NCBI GenBank assembly: GCA_963752755.1
Contig: CAVVZJ010000012.1
Coordinates: forward strand, 1 to 64,000
Reading direction: 5' to 3'
Length of the DNA: 64,000 nucleotides
Source: CAVVZJ01 sp963752755
GTDB lineage: Bacteria > Planctomycetota > Planctomycetia > Isosphaerales > Isosphaeraceae
Shown here piece after piece: positions 46,301-57,841 of the stretch. Made by a program: the position numbers and the translations under genes. The notes under the pieces were generated by a model. It ran no database searches and was not told the DNA's origin. It worked only from the letters and a program-made list of their open reading frames with translations. How positions within the stretch are numbered: position 1 is the first letter of the stretch; each line of letters starts with the position of its first letter.

Positions 46301-46588
46301 TCACAGCTCGAACGGATACGCTGCGATCACCTTCGCCGGATCGTCGGTCGCCGCCGACCGGAATTCGTCCAGTGGCACGACCGCGTTCCCCTCCAGGCGG
46401 AAGAATTGACGACCCTCGGGCAATCGCTCCAGCTCGCCGAGCAGCATCCGCAACCGTCGCCGAGCTTCTTCCTCCACCAGACCCAACCGTCGGGCGGCTT
46501 CGGGCAAGATCTCGTCCATCTCGAATGGGGACGGGTTCCCCGATGCCCGCGACCAGAGCATTGACCAGAGCGTCTGCATGTCCGACAC
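46301..46588 (-). CDS. Hypothetical small protein downstream of uvrA
   Basis: A 95-residue protein, mostly helical and acidic: LWSMLWSRASGNPSPFEMDEIL, EAARRLGLVEEEARRRLRMLLGELERLPEGRQFF, then a short strand part ending AAYPFEL. The GTG at 46588 is set by GGGAGGAA 6 nt upstream; an ATG 9 bp on is possible. It follows uvrA closely on the same strand. The helix-turn pattern hints at a small regulator or adaptor, but I do not recognise it. Confidence 0.6.
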   Translation of the reverse strand: MSDMQTLWSMLWSRASGNPSPFEMDEILPEAARRLGLVEEEARRRLRMLLGELERLPEGRQFFRLEGNAVVPLDEFRSAATDDPAKVIAAYPFEL

Positions 46589-46624
46589 GGCTGATTCCTC
46601 CCGGTTCGTCCGCAAGCTGACGGC

Positions 46625-49424
46625 TCAGTCACCTCGCACTTCCGCCAGCACGGCCTCCAGTACCCGCCCCGTCTCGGTCCCCGATCGCGCGACCTCCTCC
46701 GGCGTTCCCTCGGCCACCACGCGCCCTCCGTTGGCGCCAGCCTCGGGGCCGAGGTCGATGATCCAGTCGGCGGCGGCCATCAGATCGCGGCTGTGCTCGA
46801 CGACCACGACCGAATGGCCGAGGTCGGCGAGGGCGTTGAGGCAGTCGATCAGCCGGGCGACGTCGGCCGGATGGAGGCCGGTCGTCGGCTCATCCAGGAT
46901 GAAGAGGGTGGACGGACCGCTGGCGGCGCGGGTGATGGCGCCGGGGGAGGTGGCGAGTCGGGAGGCCAGCTTCAGACGCTGCGCCTCGCCGCCGGAGAGC
47001 GTGTTGGCCGGCTGGCCGAGGCGGAGATAGTCGAGGCCGACATCGAGCAAGGGTCGCAGCCGGGCCTGGACCTTCGGACGGTGCTTGAAGAAGGCGAATG
47101 CCTCGCGGGCCGTCAGTTCAAGAACCTCGGCGATGCTCTTGCCGCGATAGGTGACTTCCAGCGTCTCCGGCCGGTAGCGGGTGCCGTGGCACTCGGGGCA
47201 TCGCATCATCACGTCGGCGAGGAACTGCATGTCGATGATGAGATAGCCGTTCCCCTCGCAGGCATTGCAGCGGCCCCCTTCGACGTTGAAGCTGAACTGG
47301 CCGGCGCCGTAGTTGCGAATCCTGGCCTCGTGGGTCGCGGCGAACGATCTTGCGGATCTCGTCGAACGCCTTCAGGTAAGTCACCGGGTTCGACCGCGGC
47401 GTGCGGCCGATGGGGGACTGGTCGATCAGGACGACGTCGTCGAGCGCGTTGGCCCCGCGGATCTCGCGGTAGGGTTCGGCGGGAAGGTGTTCGCTCCGGA
47501 GCCGTCGCATCAAGGCCGGATAGAGCGTCTCCTCGACGAGCGTGCTCTTGCCCGCCCCGCTGACGCCTGTCACCACGCAGAGCAATCCCAGGGGGAACTC
47601 GACGTCGATCCCCCGCAGGTTGTGCCCGCGGGCTCCGGCGAGCGTGATCGACCCCTTCGGCTTCCGACGCGTGTGGGAGATCGCCACGCGGCGTCGTCCC
47701 GACAGGAACGCGCCCGTGATCGACTGCGGCGCCTCCCCGATCTCGCCGGGCGGTCCGACATAACACGACCCGTCCACCCGCTTCGCCCGCCCCGGGTCCG
47801 ATATCCACGAGCAGGTCGGCCGACCGCATCACGGCCTCCTCGTGCTCGACGACCGCCACCGTGTTGCCCGCGTCGCGAAGACGCTCGATCGCGACCACCA
47901 ATCGGCCCACGTCCCTCGGGTGCAGGCCGATCGAGGGCTCGTCGAGGACGTAGAGCGTGTTGACCAGCCCCGAACCGAGCGCCGTCGTCAGGGCCACGCG
48001 CCGCGCCTCACCGCCCGAGAGGGTGCGGGCCTGGCGGTCGAGCGTCAGGTAGTCGAGCCCGATGCGGTCGAGGTAATCGAGCCGGGCGAGGACGCCGTCG
48101 AGGATGCGACGCCGCACCGCCGACATCTCCGGTTCGTTCGCGACCCCCCGAAGAAACGCCAGTACCTCGTCGATCGTCAACGCCGAGAGCGCCGCGATGT
48201 CCATTCCTCCCACCTTCACCGCCAGCGCCTCCGGCCTCAGACGCTTGCCCTCGCAATCGGGACAGGTGCGGTATCCTCGCCAGCGGCTCAGGAAGACGCG
48301 GACGTGCATCTTGTACGCCTTCCGCTCCAGTCGGCGGAAGAACCCCCGCAAGCCGCCGAACCCCTTCGCGCCCTCGATGATCGGCTTGCGCTCCTCCTCC
48401 GAGAGATGCTTGAACGGCCGATCGACGGGGATTCCCAGGGATGGGGCGATCGCCAGCAACTCGTCGTTCCACTCGCGATAGGCGGGTGTCGTCCAGGGAG
48501 CAAGGGCGCCTTCCTTGAGCGTCCGGTTCGGGTCGGGCACGATCCGCGCCAGGTCGAGATCGACGACGCGGCCGAATCCCTCGCACGTCGGGCAGGCACC
48601 GAGCGGGCTGTTGTAGCGGAAGAGGCGGGGATCGGGAGCCGGGTAGTCGAGGCCGCAGGCGACGCATCGCCACCCTTTGTAAAACGTGAGCGACTCCGTC
48701 TCGGTGAGGAGTCGGCAGCCGCCCGAGGCCTTTGTCGAAGGCCGTCTCGATCGAATCGAGACGGCGCCCCTCGGGCTCGGAGCCGCGGACCAGTCGATCG
48801 ACGATCACGTCGATCGTGCCGTTGCCGGTCTCCGGCAGCGGTCCCGATTCGAGCGAGTGGACCTGCTCACCGACGCGCACCCGGATGAATCCCGTCTTCC
48901 CGCAAGGCGTCGGCCAGGGCCGACCGGTTCGACTCAGCGAGCACTTCGATCGGGAAGGCGACCTGATACCGCGTCCGCTCCGGGAATGCCTCGATCACCT
49001 TCACCACCGCCTGCGGGTCGGCTGGCCGGACCTCCCGCCCGCACTCCCGGCAGAAGACGCGGCCGACGCGGCCATACAGCAACGCCAGCGCGTCGTGGAT
49101 CTCGGTCACGGTCCCGACCGTGCTCCGGCTCGTCCGGCGCTGCCCGCGCTGGGAGACTGCGATCGCGGGCGGGATGCCATCGATCCGGTCGGCGTCGGGC
49201 TTGTCGAGACGTTCCAGGAACTGGCGGGTGTAGGCCGAGAAGGTCTCGATGTAGCGACGCTGGCCCTCGGCGTAGAGGGTATCGAAGGCGAGCGAGCTTT
49301 TGCCCGACCCGGAAACCCCCGTGAAGACGAGGAACCGGCCGAGGGGCAGGTCGAGATCGATCCCCTTGAGGTTGTGGACCCGCACGCCCCGGAGCCGGAT
49401 GCGGCGGTCGTCGTCGGCGGGCAT
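46625..49424 (-). CDS. uvrA: UvrA-family excinuclease ABC subunit A (frameshifted)
   Basis: DNA-damage recognition ATPase of about 930 residues, matching the usual UvrA size. The first ATPase half has Walker A GVSGSGKSSLAFDTLYAEGQRRY. RSTVGTVTEIHD is the UvrB-interacting/signature region. The zinc modules CRECG, CVACG...CPTCEG and CNACEG...CPECHG are present. LSGGEARRVAL and LSGGEAQRLKLASRL are the two ABC signatures, and Walker B reads YVLDEPSIGLHP and FILDEPTTGLHP. Indels near 48895, 48730, 47800 and 47340 break it. YIETFSAYTRQFLERLDKPDAD departs from the common YVESLSAYARQFL form, so it may be a lineage-specific paralogue. Confidence 0.92.
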
Positions 49425-49535
49425 GGTCGGGTCGCTCCGGGACCGAGGGCGGCGCGGTGTCGCTTCCCTGGCACGATCGGTTACGATGGCCCGAGTCGTC
49501 AAGGTCTCCCCGGAGCTTCGCCGAGAAATCCGCCC

Positions 49536-50269
49536 ATGAATCGGCATGCGATCCAACGCCTTTTCGACCAGCTTGACCCCCCGCTCTGGATCGTCACGGC
49601 CGCCGCAGGCGAGCTGCGCGGGGGCCTGGTCGCCACGTTTGTGATGCCGACTTCGATCGTGCCCGAAGCCCCCCGCATGCTGGTCGGCCTCTCGCGACAC
49701 CACCACACCTGGCAGCTCGTCGAGGCGTCCAACGCCTTCGCCCTGCACCTGCTCGACGAGTCGCTCATCGATTGGGTCTGGCGGTTCGGCCTCCAGTCCA
49801 GCCGTTGCGGCGTGGACAAGTTCGCCGGTCTGGCCTTCCAGACCGGCGCCGCCGGCGCCCGATTCTCGAGAACGTCCCCGCCTGGCTCGATTGCCGCGTC
49901 GAGGACCGCCTCGACACCGGCGACCGCACCGCCTACCTCGCCGCCGTCGTCAATGGTGACCTCTGGAGCAACGCCCCGGTCCTCCGCGTCCGCCGCATGC
50001 TCGAACTGGCCGGCGACTGGGAGAAGCAACGCATTTGCGAGCACATCGCTCGCGACATCGACATCGATGCCGCCTCCATCGCCGCCTGGCGCCCGCGCGG
50101 CCGACATGACGGGCGCAAGCCTTGCGAGGAGAAGGGGACGCGGTCTCTCCCGAAGAGCGCGGACGAGCAAAACGGAGACGAGGAGAGACCGCCTCATCTC
50201 GATCGCCCGACCTGGCTTCGGATTCCATCTCTCTTCTTTTTTGTGCCACCTTTCTTTCCTGTGTCGTGA
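49536..50269 (+). CDS. Flavin reductase-like (FMN-binding split barrel) protein (frameshifted)
   Basis: A protein of about 240 residues. PPLWIVTAAAGELRGGLVATFVMPTSIVPEAPRMLVGLSRHHHTWQLVE and NAFALHLLDE are the split-barrel strands that hold FMN in flavin reductase-like proteins. An indel near 49862 joins the remainder (ILENVPAWLDCRVEDRLDTGDRTAYLAAVVNG). The last 50 residues are low-complexity and polar and may lie beyond the true end; an inverted repeat (GCGGTCTCTCC ... GGAGAGACCGC, about 50140-50192) sits within them. The start is ATG 49536, divergent from uvrA with 111 bp between. The partner oxidase is unknown. Confidence 0.8.
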
Positions 50270-50319
50270 ATCCCCCCTTTCAAACTTCCCCCGACCCCGC
50301 ACGAGCGAGCAACCCTGTC

Positions 50320-52401
50320 ATGTCGGACACCACAAACCGCCTCGGTCGCGAGACCTCCCCCTACCTCCTCCAGCACGCCCACAACCCGGTGGACTGGTAT
50401 CCCTGGGGTGACGAGGCGTTCGCGATCGCGCGACGCGAGGGCAAGGCGATTTTCCTCTCCGTGGGCTACTCGGCATGCCACTGGTGCCACGTCATGGAGC
50501 GGGAGTCGTTCGAGAACCCCGACATCGCCGCCTTGATGAATGAGCATTTCGTCAACATCAAGGTCGACCGCGAGGAGCGGCCCGACGTCGATCAGATCTA
50601 CATGGCGGCCGTTCAGGCGATGACCCGACACGGCGGCTGGCCGATGTCCGTCTTCCTCACGCCCGACGGTCAGCCGTTCTACGGCGGCACCTACTTCCCG
50701 CCCGAGGACCGCCACGGCATGCCCGGCTTCCCGCGGGTCCTCGTGAGCGTCGCCCGCGCCTGGAGCGAGCGCCGCGACGAGATCGCCGCCGCGGCCGGTC
50801 AGATGACCCAGCAACTCCAGGGTCTTGGCCGGATCGCCACTCCCACCGAGGCCGGCACCCTCACCGAATCGCTCCTCGACAACGCCTTCCGCGCCCTCTC
50901 TCAGGCGTTCGACCCCCGCTTCGGCGGCTTCGGTGACGCCCCCAAGTTCCCTCACCCGATGGACCTCCGCGTCCTCCTCCGCCACCACCACCGCACCGGC
51001 GATCCCACGTCGCTGGAGATGGTCCGCCACACCCTCGACCACATGGCCCGCGGCGGCATCTACGACCATCTCGGAGGCGGCTTCGCCCGCTACTCCACCG
51101 ATGACCGCTGGCTCGTCCCCCACTTCGAGAAGATGCTCTACGACAACGCCCTTCTCTGCTCCGCCTACCTCGAAGCCTACCAGCTCACCGGCGAGCCCGA
51201 GTACTGCCGCGTTGTCCGCGAGACACTCGACTACGTCCTCGATCGCATGACCTCCCCCGAAGGCGCATTCTACTCCACCGAGGACGCCGACAGCGAGGGC
51301 GAGGAAGGGAAGTATTACGTCTGGTCCCTCGCCGAGGTGCAGGAGGTCCTCGGACCCGACCGAGCCAGGGTGTTTGCCACCGTTTACGATGTGACTGAAC
51401 AGGGCAACTGGGAACACAAGAATATCCTCAACCTTCCCAGGACACTCGCCCAGTCCGCCGCTCTGCTCGGTCGCGATGAGCAGGATCTCCGGGAAGAGCT
51501 ACGCGCGAGCCAACGCGCCTTGCTGGAGGTGCGCGAACGTCGTGTCCCGCCGGGCAAGGATACGAAGGTTCTGACCTCCTGGAACGGCCTGATGCTCGCC
51601 GCCTTGGCGGACTCAGGCTCGCGGCTGTTCGGCAGGACGATCGCTACCTCCAGGCCGCCGAGCGTGCCGCCGGATTCCTGCTCGACACGATGCGGACTCC
51701 TGAAGACCACCTCCTCCACACCTTCAAGGACGGCCGCGCCCGGTTCAACGGCTACCTCGAAGACTACGCCTATCTCATCGACGGCCTGACCCGCCTCTAC
51801 GAAGCGAGCGGCACCCCGCGCTGGATCAATGCCGCGCTGGACCTGGCCGACGTCCTGATCGCCGAGTTCCACGACCCGGATGACGGCGGCTTCTACTTCA
51901 CCGCGCGCAACCACGAAACCCTCATCGCCCGCCCGAAGGACGCGATGGACAACGCCACTCCCTCCGGCAACGCCCTCGCCGCCACTGCCCTGCTCCGCCT
52001 GGCTGCCCTCACCGGCCGCCCCGAGCTGGAGGAGACCGGCCGCCGCGCCGTCGAATCGGCCCGAACCTTGATCGAACAGGTCCCCACCGCCGCCGGTCAA
52101 AGCCTGATCGCCCTCGACTTCCTCCTCGCCCCCACCCGCGAGTTCGCCGTGATCGGAGGGGGGAGGCGTCCGAGTACCAGGCCGTACTTGGCGCGATCGC
52201 CGGCCACTTCCTGCCCCACAAGGTCGTCGCCCCGTCGCCGGGACCCGTCCCGCCCGACCTCGCCGAGCGGCTCCCCTTGCTGGCCTCGCGGCCGAGCGTC
52301 GAGGGCCGGACGACCACCTATATCTGCGAGCGTTTCACCTGTCAGGCGCCGGTGGTCGGGGTCGAGGGGCTGGAAGCAGCTCTCGGTCAAGCCGGTGATT
52401 G
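50320..52401 (+). CDS. DUF255 thioredoxin-domain protein, YyaL/SPATA20 family (frameshifted)
   Basis: A protein of about 690 residues. The N-terminal DUF255 thioredoxin fold holds ETSPYLLQHAHNPVDWYPWG, the CxxC in SACHWCHVMERESFE, KVDREERPDVDQIY, and GGWPMSVFLTPDGQPFYGGTYFPP. A (alpha/alpha)6 barrel similar to N-acylglucosamine epimerases follows (FGGFGDAPKFPHP, YDHLGGGFARYSTDDRWLVPHFEKMLYDNALL, YSTEDADSEGEEGKYYVW, LTSWNGLMLAALA). Indels near 51630 and 52160 break the last third; the frame then ends GLEAALGQAGD at 52401. Conserved from bacteria to humans, its activity is still not firmly known. Confidence 0.9.
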
Positions 52402-52575
52402 AAACGTCCGCCGACCGATTGGGCGCTTGCCGATGACGCCCGTCGCGGGCTAAAGTAGGGATAAGATCGCACCGGTCCGGACCCTGGGCGCGTTCGGGAG
52501 CCATTCTCGATCCGGGCGACTGGTCGGGATGACCAGCACAGGAACCGGCCGCGGCCCCTGGGAGGGCGAACGTCC

Positions 52576-53894
52576 ATGCCTCGTCGAAACCTGTTGGCGT
52601 GCCTCTGCGTCGGAGTGGTCTCCCTCCTCTGCTGGCAGAACAGCCAGGGGGCCAAGCCCAAGGACGAGATGCTGGAGCTTTACGGCACGTTCGTCGATGC
52701 CGTCGAGCAGGTCCAGGCCAACTACGTCCGCCCGGTCTCCCGCAAGGAGCTGCTGGAGAGTGCCCTCAAGGGCATGCTCGCCGATCTCGACCCGCACTCC
52801 TCTTACTTCAACGAGTCGGACTGGTCCCGGTTTCAGAAGGAGATCGAGGGGAACTTCACCGGCATCGGCATCCGGATCGAGTACGACCGCAAGGCCGGCC
52901 GCCCGGTCGTCGTGGCCCCGATGGTCAACTCGCCCGCCTACGCCGCCGGCATCCTCGCCGAGCGACCAGATCCTCGAAGTCAACGGCGAATCGACCGAGA
53001 ACTGGACCCCCGACGACATCGTCGAGAAGCTCTCCGGCCGGCCCGGCACCGAGGTCAAGCTGAGCGTCCTCCACACGACCACCGACAAGACCGAGACGCT
53101 CACTGTCACCCGCGCCGTGATCGAGCTGGATAGCGTCATGGGCGACCGCCGCAAGGCCGACGACTCATGGGACTTCCTGCTCGACAAGGATCGCAAGATC
53201 GGCTACATCCGCGTCATCCACTTCTTCCAGGACACGCCCGAGGACCTCAAGAAAGCCCTGGACGAACTGACCGAGCAGGGGATGAAGGCCCTGATTCTCG
53301 ACCTCCGCGACGACCCCGGCGGCCTGCTCAGCGCCGCCGTCGAGGTCTCCGACCTGTTCCTCGATGAGGGCAAGATCGTCACCACCCGCGGCCGCAACAC
53401 CCGCGAGATGGTCTATGAGGCCGAAAAGCCCGGCACCTTCACCGGCTTCCCGATGGTCGTGCTGGTCAACCAGCACTCCGCCTCCGCCGCCGAGATCGTC
53501 TCCGCCGCGCTCCAGGACCACAAGCGGGCCGTCGTCGTCGGCCAGCGCAGCTTCGGCAAGGGTTCGGTGCAGAACATCCTGCCGCTCGACGACGGCGACT
53601 CCAAGCTCAAGCTGACCGTCGCCACCTACTGGCGCCCCTCCGGCAAGAACATCCACCGCTTCAAGGACGCCAAGCCCTCCGACGAGTGGGGCGTCTCGCC
53701 CAACGACGGCCTGGAAGTCAAGATGTCCAACGAGCAATACATGTCCTGGTTCGAGACCCGCCAGCAACGCGACCTCCTCTCCCGCGCCAACAAGCCCAGC
53801 GACGAGCAGGCCAAGGCCGACCCGACCGCTCAACGACCCCCAGCTCGCCAAGGCGGTCGAAGTCATCAAGGAAGACCTCAAGGACGCCGGCTGA
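52576..53894 (+). CDS. C-terminal processing protease, S41 family (CtpA-like, frameshifted)
   Basis: A periplasmic protease of about 440 residues. A signal peptide or anchor (LLACLCVGVVSLLCW) precedes YVRPVSRKELLESALKGMLADLDPHSSYF, the usual N-terminal helix block. A PDZ domain starts FTGIGIRIEYD and continues GDQILEVNGESTENW after an indel near 52965. The catalytic core has LILDLRDDPGGLLSAAVEVSDLFLD, the nucleophile Ser in NQHSASAAEIVSAAL and the general base Lys in SFGKGSVQ. A second indel near 53830 restores the end LAKAVEVIKEDLKDAG at 53894. It trims C-termini of envelope proteins. Confidence 0.93.
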
Positions 53895-54056
53895 TCCCGG
53901 CTTGCCCGGCTCGCTGAGCAGACATCCACCGGACTCTCACCCCGGCTCGCTCGCCCGGAGCGGGTGGCTGCGCAGCGGCCGGGTGAGGGTCCTCACTCCC
54001 GACCAGAGATCCGTCCATCGCCCTGTGATCCCCCGCCCTCGACTCACCCCAACCCC

Positions 54057-55124
54057 TTGAGCGCAGATCCCCTCTACCTCCTGGCGATCGAGACCACCTG
54101 CGACGAGACCGGCGCCGCCGTGCTCGAAGGCCCGAGGCCGCCGGATCCGGGCGTGCCGTCGGGTCCGTTCCAGCGTGGTCGCCTCGCAGATCGACCTGCA
54201 CCTCCGTTTCGGCGGCGTCGTCCCCGAGATCGCCGCGCGGGAGCATGTCCGCAAGATCCTGCCGGTCATCGACGAGGCCCTCAAGCGGGCCGACATCCGC
54301 CTCCAGAACAGATCGGCGCGATCGCCGTCGCGACCCGTCCCGGACTCGTCGGCTCGCTCGTCGTCGGCCTCACGGCGGCGAAGGCCCTGGCCCTGACGCT
54401 CGACGTCCCCTTGATCGCCGTCGATCACCTGGAGTGCCACCTCTACGCCTGCCAGCTCGCCCACCCCGAGCGGACCGTCTATCCGTGCGTCGGCCTGGTC
54501 GTCTCCGGCGGCCACACGAGCCTGTACCACTGCCGCGGCCCGATCGACGCGGAGCCGCTCGGCGGCACGATCGACGACGCCGCCGGCGAGGCGTTCGACA
54601 AGGTCGCCAGCCTCCTCGGCCTCGGCTATCCCGGCGGTCCCGAGATCGAGCGCAGTCGCCCGCGGCAGGCAACCCGAAAGCCTTCGCCTTCCCCCGCTCC
54701 TTCCTCCACGACGACCGCCTCGACTTCAGCTTCTCCGGCCTGAAGACCGCCGTCCTCTACGCCCTCCGCGGCCAGGACGCCCGCCAGGCCGGCACGCCCC
54801 CGCCGCCCGATCAGGTCGCCGACCTGGCCGCGAGCTTTCAGGAAGCCGTCGTCGACGTGCTCGTCGCCAAGTGCCGCCAGGCCCTCAAGAGAACCGGGCT
54901 GAAGCGGCTCGGGATCGGCGGCGGCGTCGCCGCCAACGCCGCGTTCCGCGAGCGACTCGCCGCGATGGCCGACGCCGAACGGGGTCGAGTTGTTCATCCC
55001 CCCGCTCGCCCTCTGCACCGACAACGCCGCGATGGCCGGCATCGCCTTCCCCAAGCTCGCCGCCGGCCAGACGGCCGACCTCGACATCGACGTCACCCCC
55101 GGCCTGGTCCGCCCCGGACGTTGA
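54057..55124 (+). CDS. tsaD: tRNA N6-adenosine threonylcarbamoyltransferase (frameshifted)
   Basis: TsaD/Kae1 enzyme of about 355 residues that adds threonylcarbamoyl to A37 of tRNAs reading ANN codons. YLLAIETTCDETGAAVL is the N-terminal phosphate-1 motif, GGVVPEIAAREHV and ATRPGLVGSLVVGLTAAKAL follow, the metal site HLECH replaces the common HMEGH, and VSGGHTSLYH, DDAAGEAFDKVA, SGLKTA and LGIGGGVAANAAFRERL are in order. It ends ALCTDNAAMAGIAF and VRPGR. The TTG at 54057 is the likely start; an ATG 93 bp upstream adds non-conserved residues. Indels near 54170, 54305, 54655 and 54985 break the frame. Confidence 0.92.
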
Positions 55125-55582
55125 GCCTGAGAATCGAGCAACGCCAGGACGGCCGGCATGCGAGCCGAACCGCCCTGGCGCGAGGGGTGGAGGGTATCGA
55201 GTCGAAGCCGGGGCCTCAGCCGGGCGGACGCTGGCGCAGTGCCTCGGGGTGCGGTCGCGGGCTTGCGGAACGAGCGTTGCTGCTCATCGAGGGCGTGCCG
55301 ACGCTCCAGAGCGCGGCACTGGGACTCGGGGATCGCCTCGGTGGGCCGGGCGGTCGAGGTCACATGGGATCGCGAATGATTGTCGTACATGGCAGCCTCA
55401 GCGTTGAGGATCACAGGCAGGCCGTCGAGTCGAGGTTCGGCCCTCGGCCTTCCCTCGTCCTGTTCTACGACCACAATAGCTACGTGGGTCGCCGGACTTC
55501 GTGTCGCGACCGTGCTCGATTGCATCGCCTCAGCCGGTCGCCTGTGGCTCCTGATCAACATCATCGGGATCTCGGCCTGCGC
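55125..55582. other. Intergenic stretch
   Basis: No supported gene, RNA or repeat. Short frames on both strands lack protein-like composition or recognisable motifs. Confidence 0.5.
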
Positions 55583-56297
55583 ATGATTGAAGAAATCCGG
55601 CGGAATCGCGTCCGCGGCGTGGTCTTCGACGCCGTGGGAACCTTGATGGACCCCGCCCCCTCGGTCGCCGAGGTGTACGCCGCGGCGGCGCGACGGCAGG
55701 GGGTGCACCTGGACCCCAAGGCCGGTCCGCGAGCGCTTCCGACGCTCCTTCGGGACCGACGAGATCGACGAGCAGCGCGGGCCGCTGGCCACCGACGAGG
55801 CCACCGAGCACCGCCGCTGGCGACGGATCGTCGCGGAGATGCCTGCCCGAGGTCCCCGATCCCGAGCGGGCGTTCGCCGAACTCTGGGACCACTTCGGCC
55901 GCCCCGACGCCTGGCGTCCCTACCCCGATGCCGGCCCGACGCTCCGCGCCCTCGATCGCCTGGGCCTCCCCTTGCGGATCGCCTCGAACTTCGACGCCCG
56001 CCTCCGCCGTGTGCTCCGTGGCCTGGAGGCTCTGGCCCCCTGGAGTGAGTCGGCCCTGATCTCCTCCGAGGTCGGCCGCCGCAAGCCGCATCCGGATTTC
56101 TACCGCGCCGTCTGCGACGACCTGGGCCTTGCCCCCGATTCCGTCCTCTGCATCGGCGACGATCCCGAGAACGACTGGCGCGGTCCCCGACGCGCCGGCC
56201 TCCCCGCCGTCCTGCTCGACCGCGGCGGCCGCGCCCGGCCGACGTGCCCACGATCCGCCGTCTCGACGAGGTGATTGCCTGGTTCGCCGACGCCTGA
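55583..56297 (+). CDS. HAD-superfamily hydrolase (frameshifted)
   Basis: A HAD phosphatase-like protein of about 235 residues. Motif I is VVFDAVGTLM with the nucleophile Asp16; the usual second Asp two residues on is Val, as in the phosphonatase/HDHD3-like branch. Motif II is LRIASNFDARL, motif III SEVGRRKPHPDFYRAV, and motif IV CIGDDPENDWRGPRRAGLPAVLLDRGG. The helical cap is spread over indels near 55735 and 55840, and a last indel near 56240 restores the end RRLDEVIAWFADA. It is cytoplasmic. Without the acid/base Asp, phosphatase turnover may be slow or the substrate unusual. Confidence 0.85.
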
Positions 56298-56574
56298 TCG
56301 CTCGGGGGGACCGCCGCCACCGGCTCGTCGCCGCCATTCCCCCCGGCAACTCTTTATGTCGAGCCCCGGCGCCCGGCGTGTCGATAGTCCTTTCGACTCG
56401 CCTTGTCGGTCAGGCGGGCATGGATTACCATCCCGCGCCGAGCACGTCCAGGCGACATCGGTCCCGCGTCGGCTCGTCCCTCGCGTCGCGACGCCGCGAA
56501 GTCGTACCCTGGCCGGTCCGAGGGATCCGGACCGATTCGCTCCGATTCCTTTCAAGGAAGAAAGGGAGGCGCCC

Positions 56575-57655
56575 GTGGTCGCCACGGTGGAACAACTCGC
56601 GGCCCTGATCCGGGGCCGGCTCGTCGGCGATGGATCCGTCGCCATCGCCGCGGCGCGGCCGGTGGGCGAGGCGGGACCGGGAGACATCACCTTCATCGAG
56701 GACGAGAAATACGCCCGTCAATTGAAGTCGTCCCAGGCCGCCGCCGCCATCGTCGGCCCGCATTTCCGCGTCCCCGACGACCGCGACGGCTTACCGACGA
56801 TCCAGGTCGAGGACCCGCTCACCGCCTTCCTCGCCGTCCACAAGCCACCTCCACGGCGCCGACCGCTCGCGCTGGTCGGGCGTCCATGAGAAAGCCTTCG
56901 TCGCCCCGACCGCCAGGCTCGGCCCCGACGTCGCCGTTTACCCGTTCGCCTACGTCGGCGAAGGCGCCGAGATCGGCGACGGCTGCACGATCCACCCGGG
57001 TGCCTATGTCGGTCCCGACTGCAAGCTCGGCCGCGACGTGATCATTCACCCGAACGCCGTGCTGTACCAGGGCGTCCAGCTCGGCGACCGCGTCGAGGTC
57101 CACGCCGGCACCGTCCTCGGCGGCGACGGCTTCGGCTACCGGCTCCAGAACGGCCGGCACGTCAAGGTTCCGCAGGCCGGCAAGGTCGAGGTCGGCGACG
57201 ACGTCGAGATCGGCGCCAACTGCACGATCGACCGCGGCACGTTCGAGGCCACTGCGATCGGCGAAGGGACCAAGATCGACAACCTCGTCATGATCGGCCA
57301 CAACAACCAGATCGGCCGCCACAACATCCTCTGCGGCCAGGCCGGCATCGCCGGCAGTTGCAAGACGGGCGACTACGTCGTCATGGGCGGCCAGGTCGGG
57401 ATCAAGGATCACGTCCAGATCGGCGACCGCGTCGCCGTCGGTGCCCAGGCGGGCGTCCACCGCAACATCCCGAGCGGCCAGAACGTCCTCGGCTCGCCCG
57501 CCATCCCGATCAAGGAACAGCGCCTGATCTTCGCCATGATCGCCCGCCTTCCCGAGATGCACCGCCAGCTCCGCGAGCTATCCGCCCAGGTCTCCCTCCT
57601 CATGGCCGCTTCCCCCGACGAGGTATCCGACCAGGACACTCGCGATGAATACTGA
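56575..57655 (+). CDS. lpxD: UDP-3-O-acylglucosamine N-acyltransferase (one frameshift)
   Basis: LpxD, third enzyme of lipid A synthesis, adding the amide-linked acyl chain; about 360 residues. The N-terminal uridine-binding domain is VEQLAALIRGRLVGDGSVAI and GPGDITFIEDEKYA. The left-handed hexapeptide helix covers the middle (VAVYPFAYVGEGAEIGDGC, HAGTVLGGDGFGYR), with the catalytic His in LVMIGHNNQIGRHN and GQAGIAGSCKTGDYVVMGGQVGI. A C-terminal helix follows. The GTG at 56575 has GGGAGG 5 nt upstream. One extra C near 56848 breaks the frame. With lpxI downstream it shows the organism makes LPS-type lipid. Confidence 0.95.
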
Positions 57656-57698
57656 CGCTGGTGACATGCCCACGTCCGGGTGACCTACCCTCATCGGC

Positions 57699-57730
57699 GT
57701 GGCATGCCCACGGCTTCGTGGGCATGCCAC
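57699..57730. repeat. Perfect 14-bp hairpin between lpxD and lpxI
   Basis: GTGGCATGCCCACG (57699-57712) and CGTGGGCATGCCAC (57717-57730) flank a GCTT loop. A partial extra arm (ACATGCCCACG, about 57664-57674) lies 35 bp upstream. No T-tract follows; REP-like or factor-dependent terminator are both possible. Confidence 0.65.
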
Positions 57731-57841
57731 CCGGGTGGAATGCCACTCTCGTTCACGACCACATTCCCCCGCGGCGGTCCCATCCCCGCCCGTCCTGGAA
57801 GGGCCCAGAACGTGAGGCTCTCGACCCCCAACCGAACCCGA

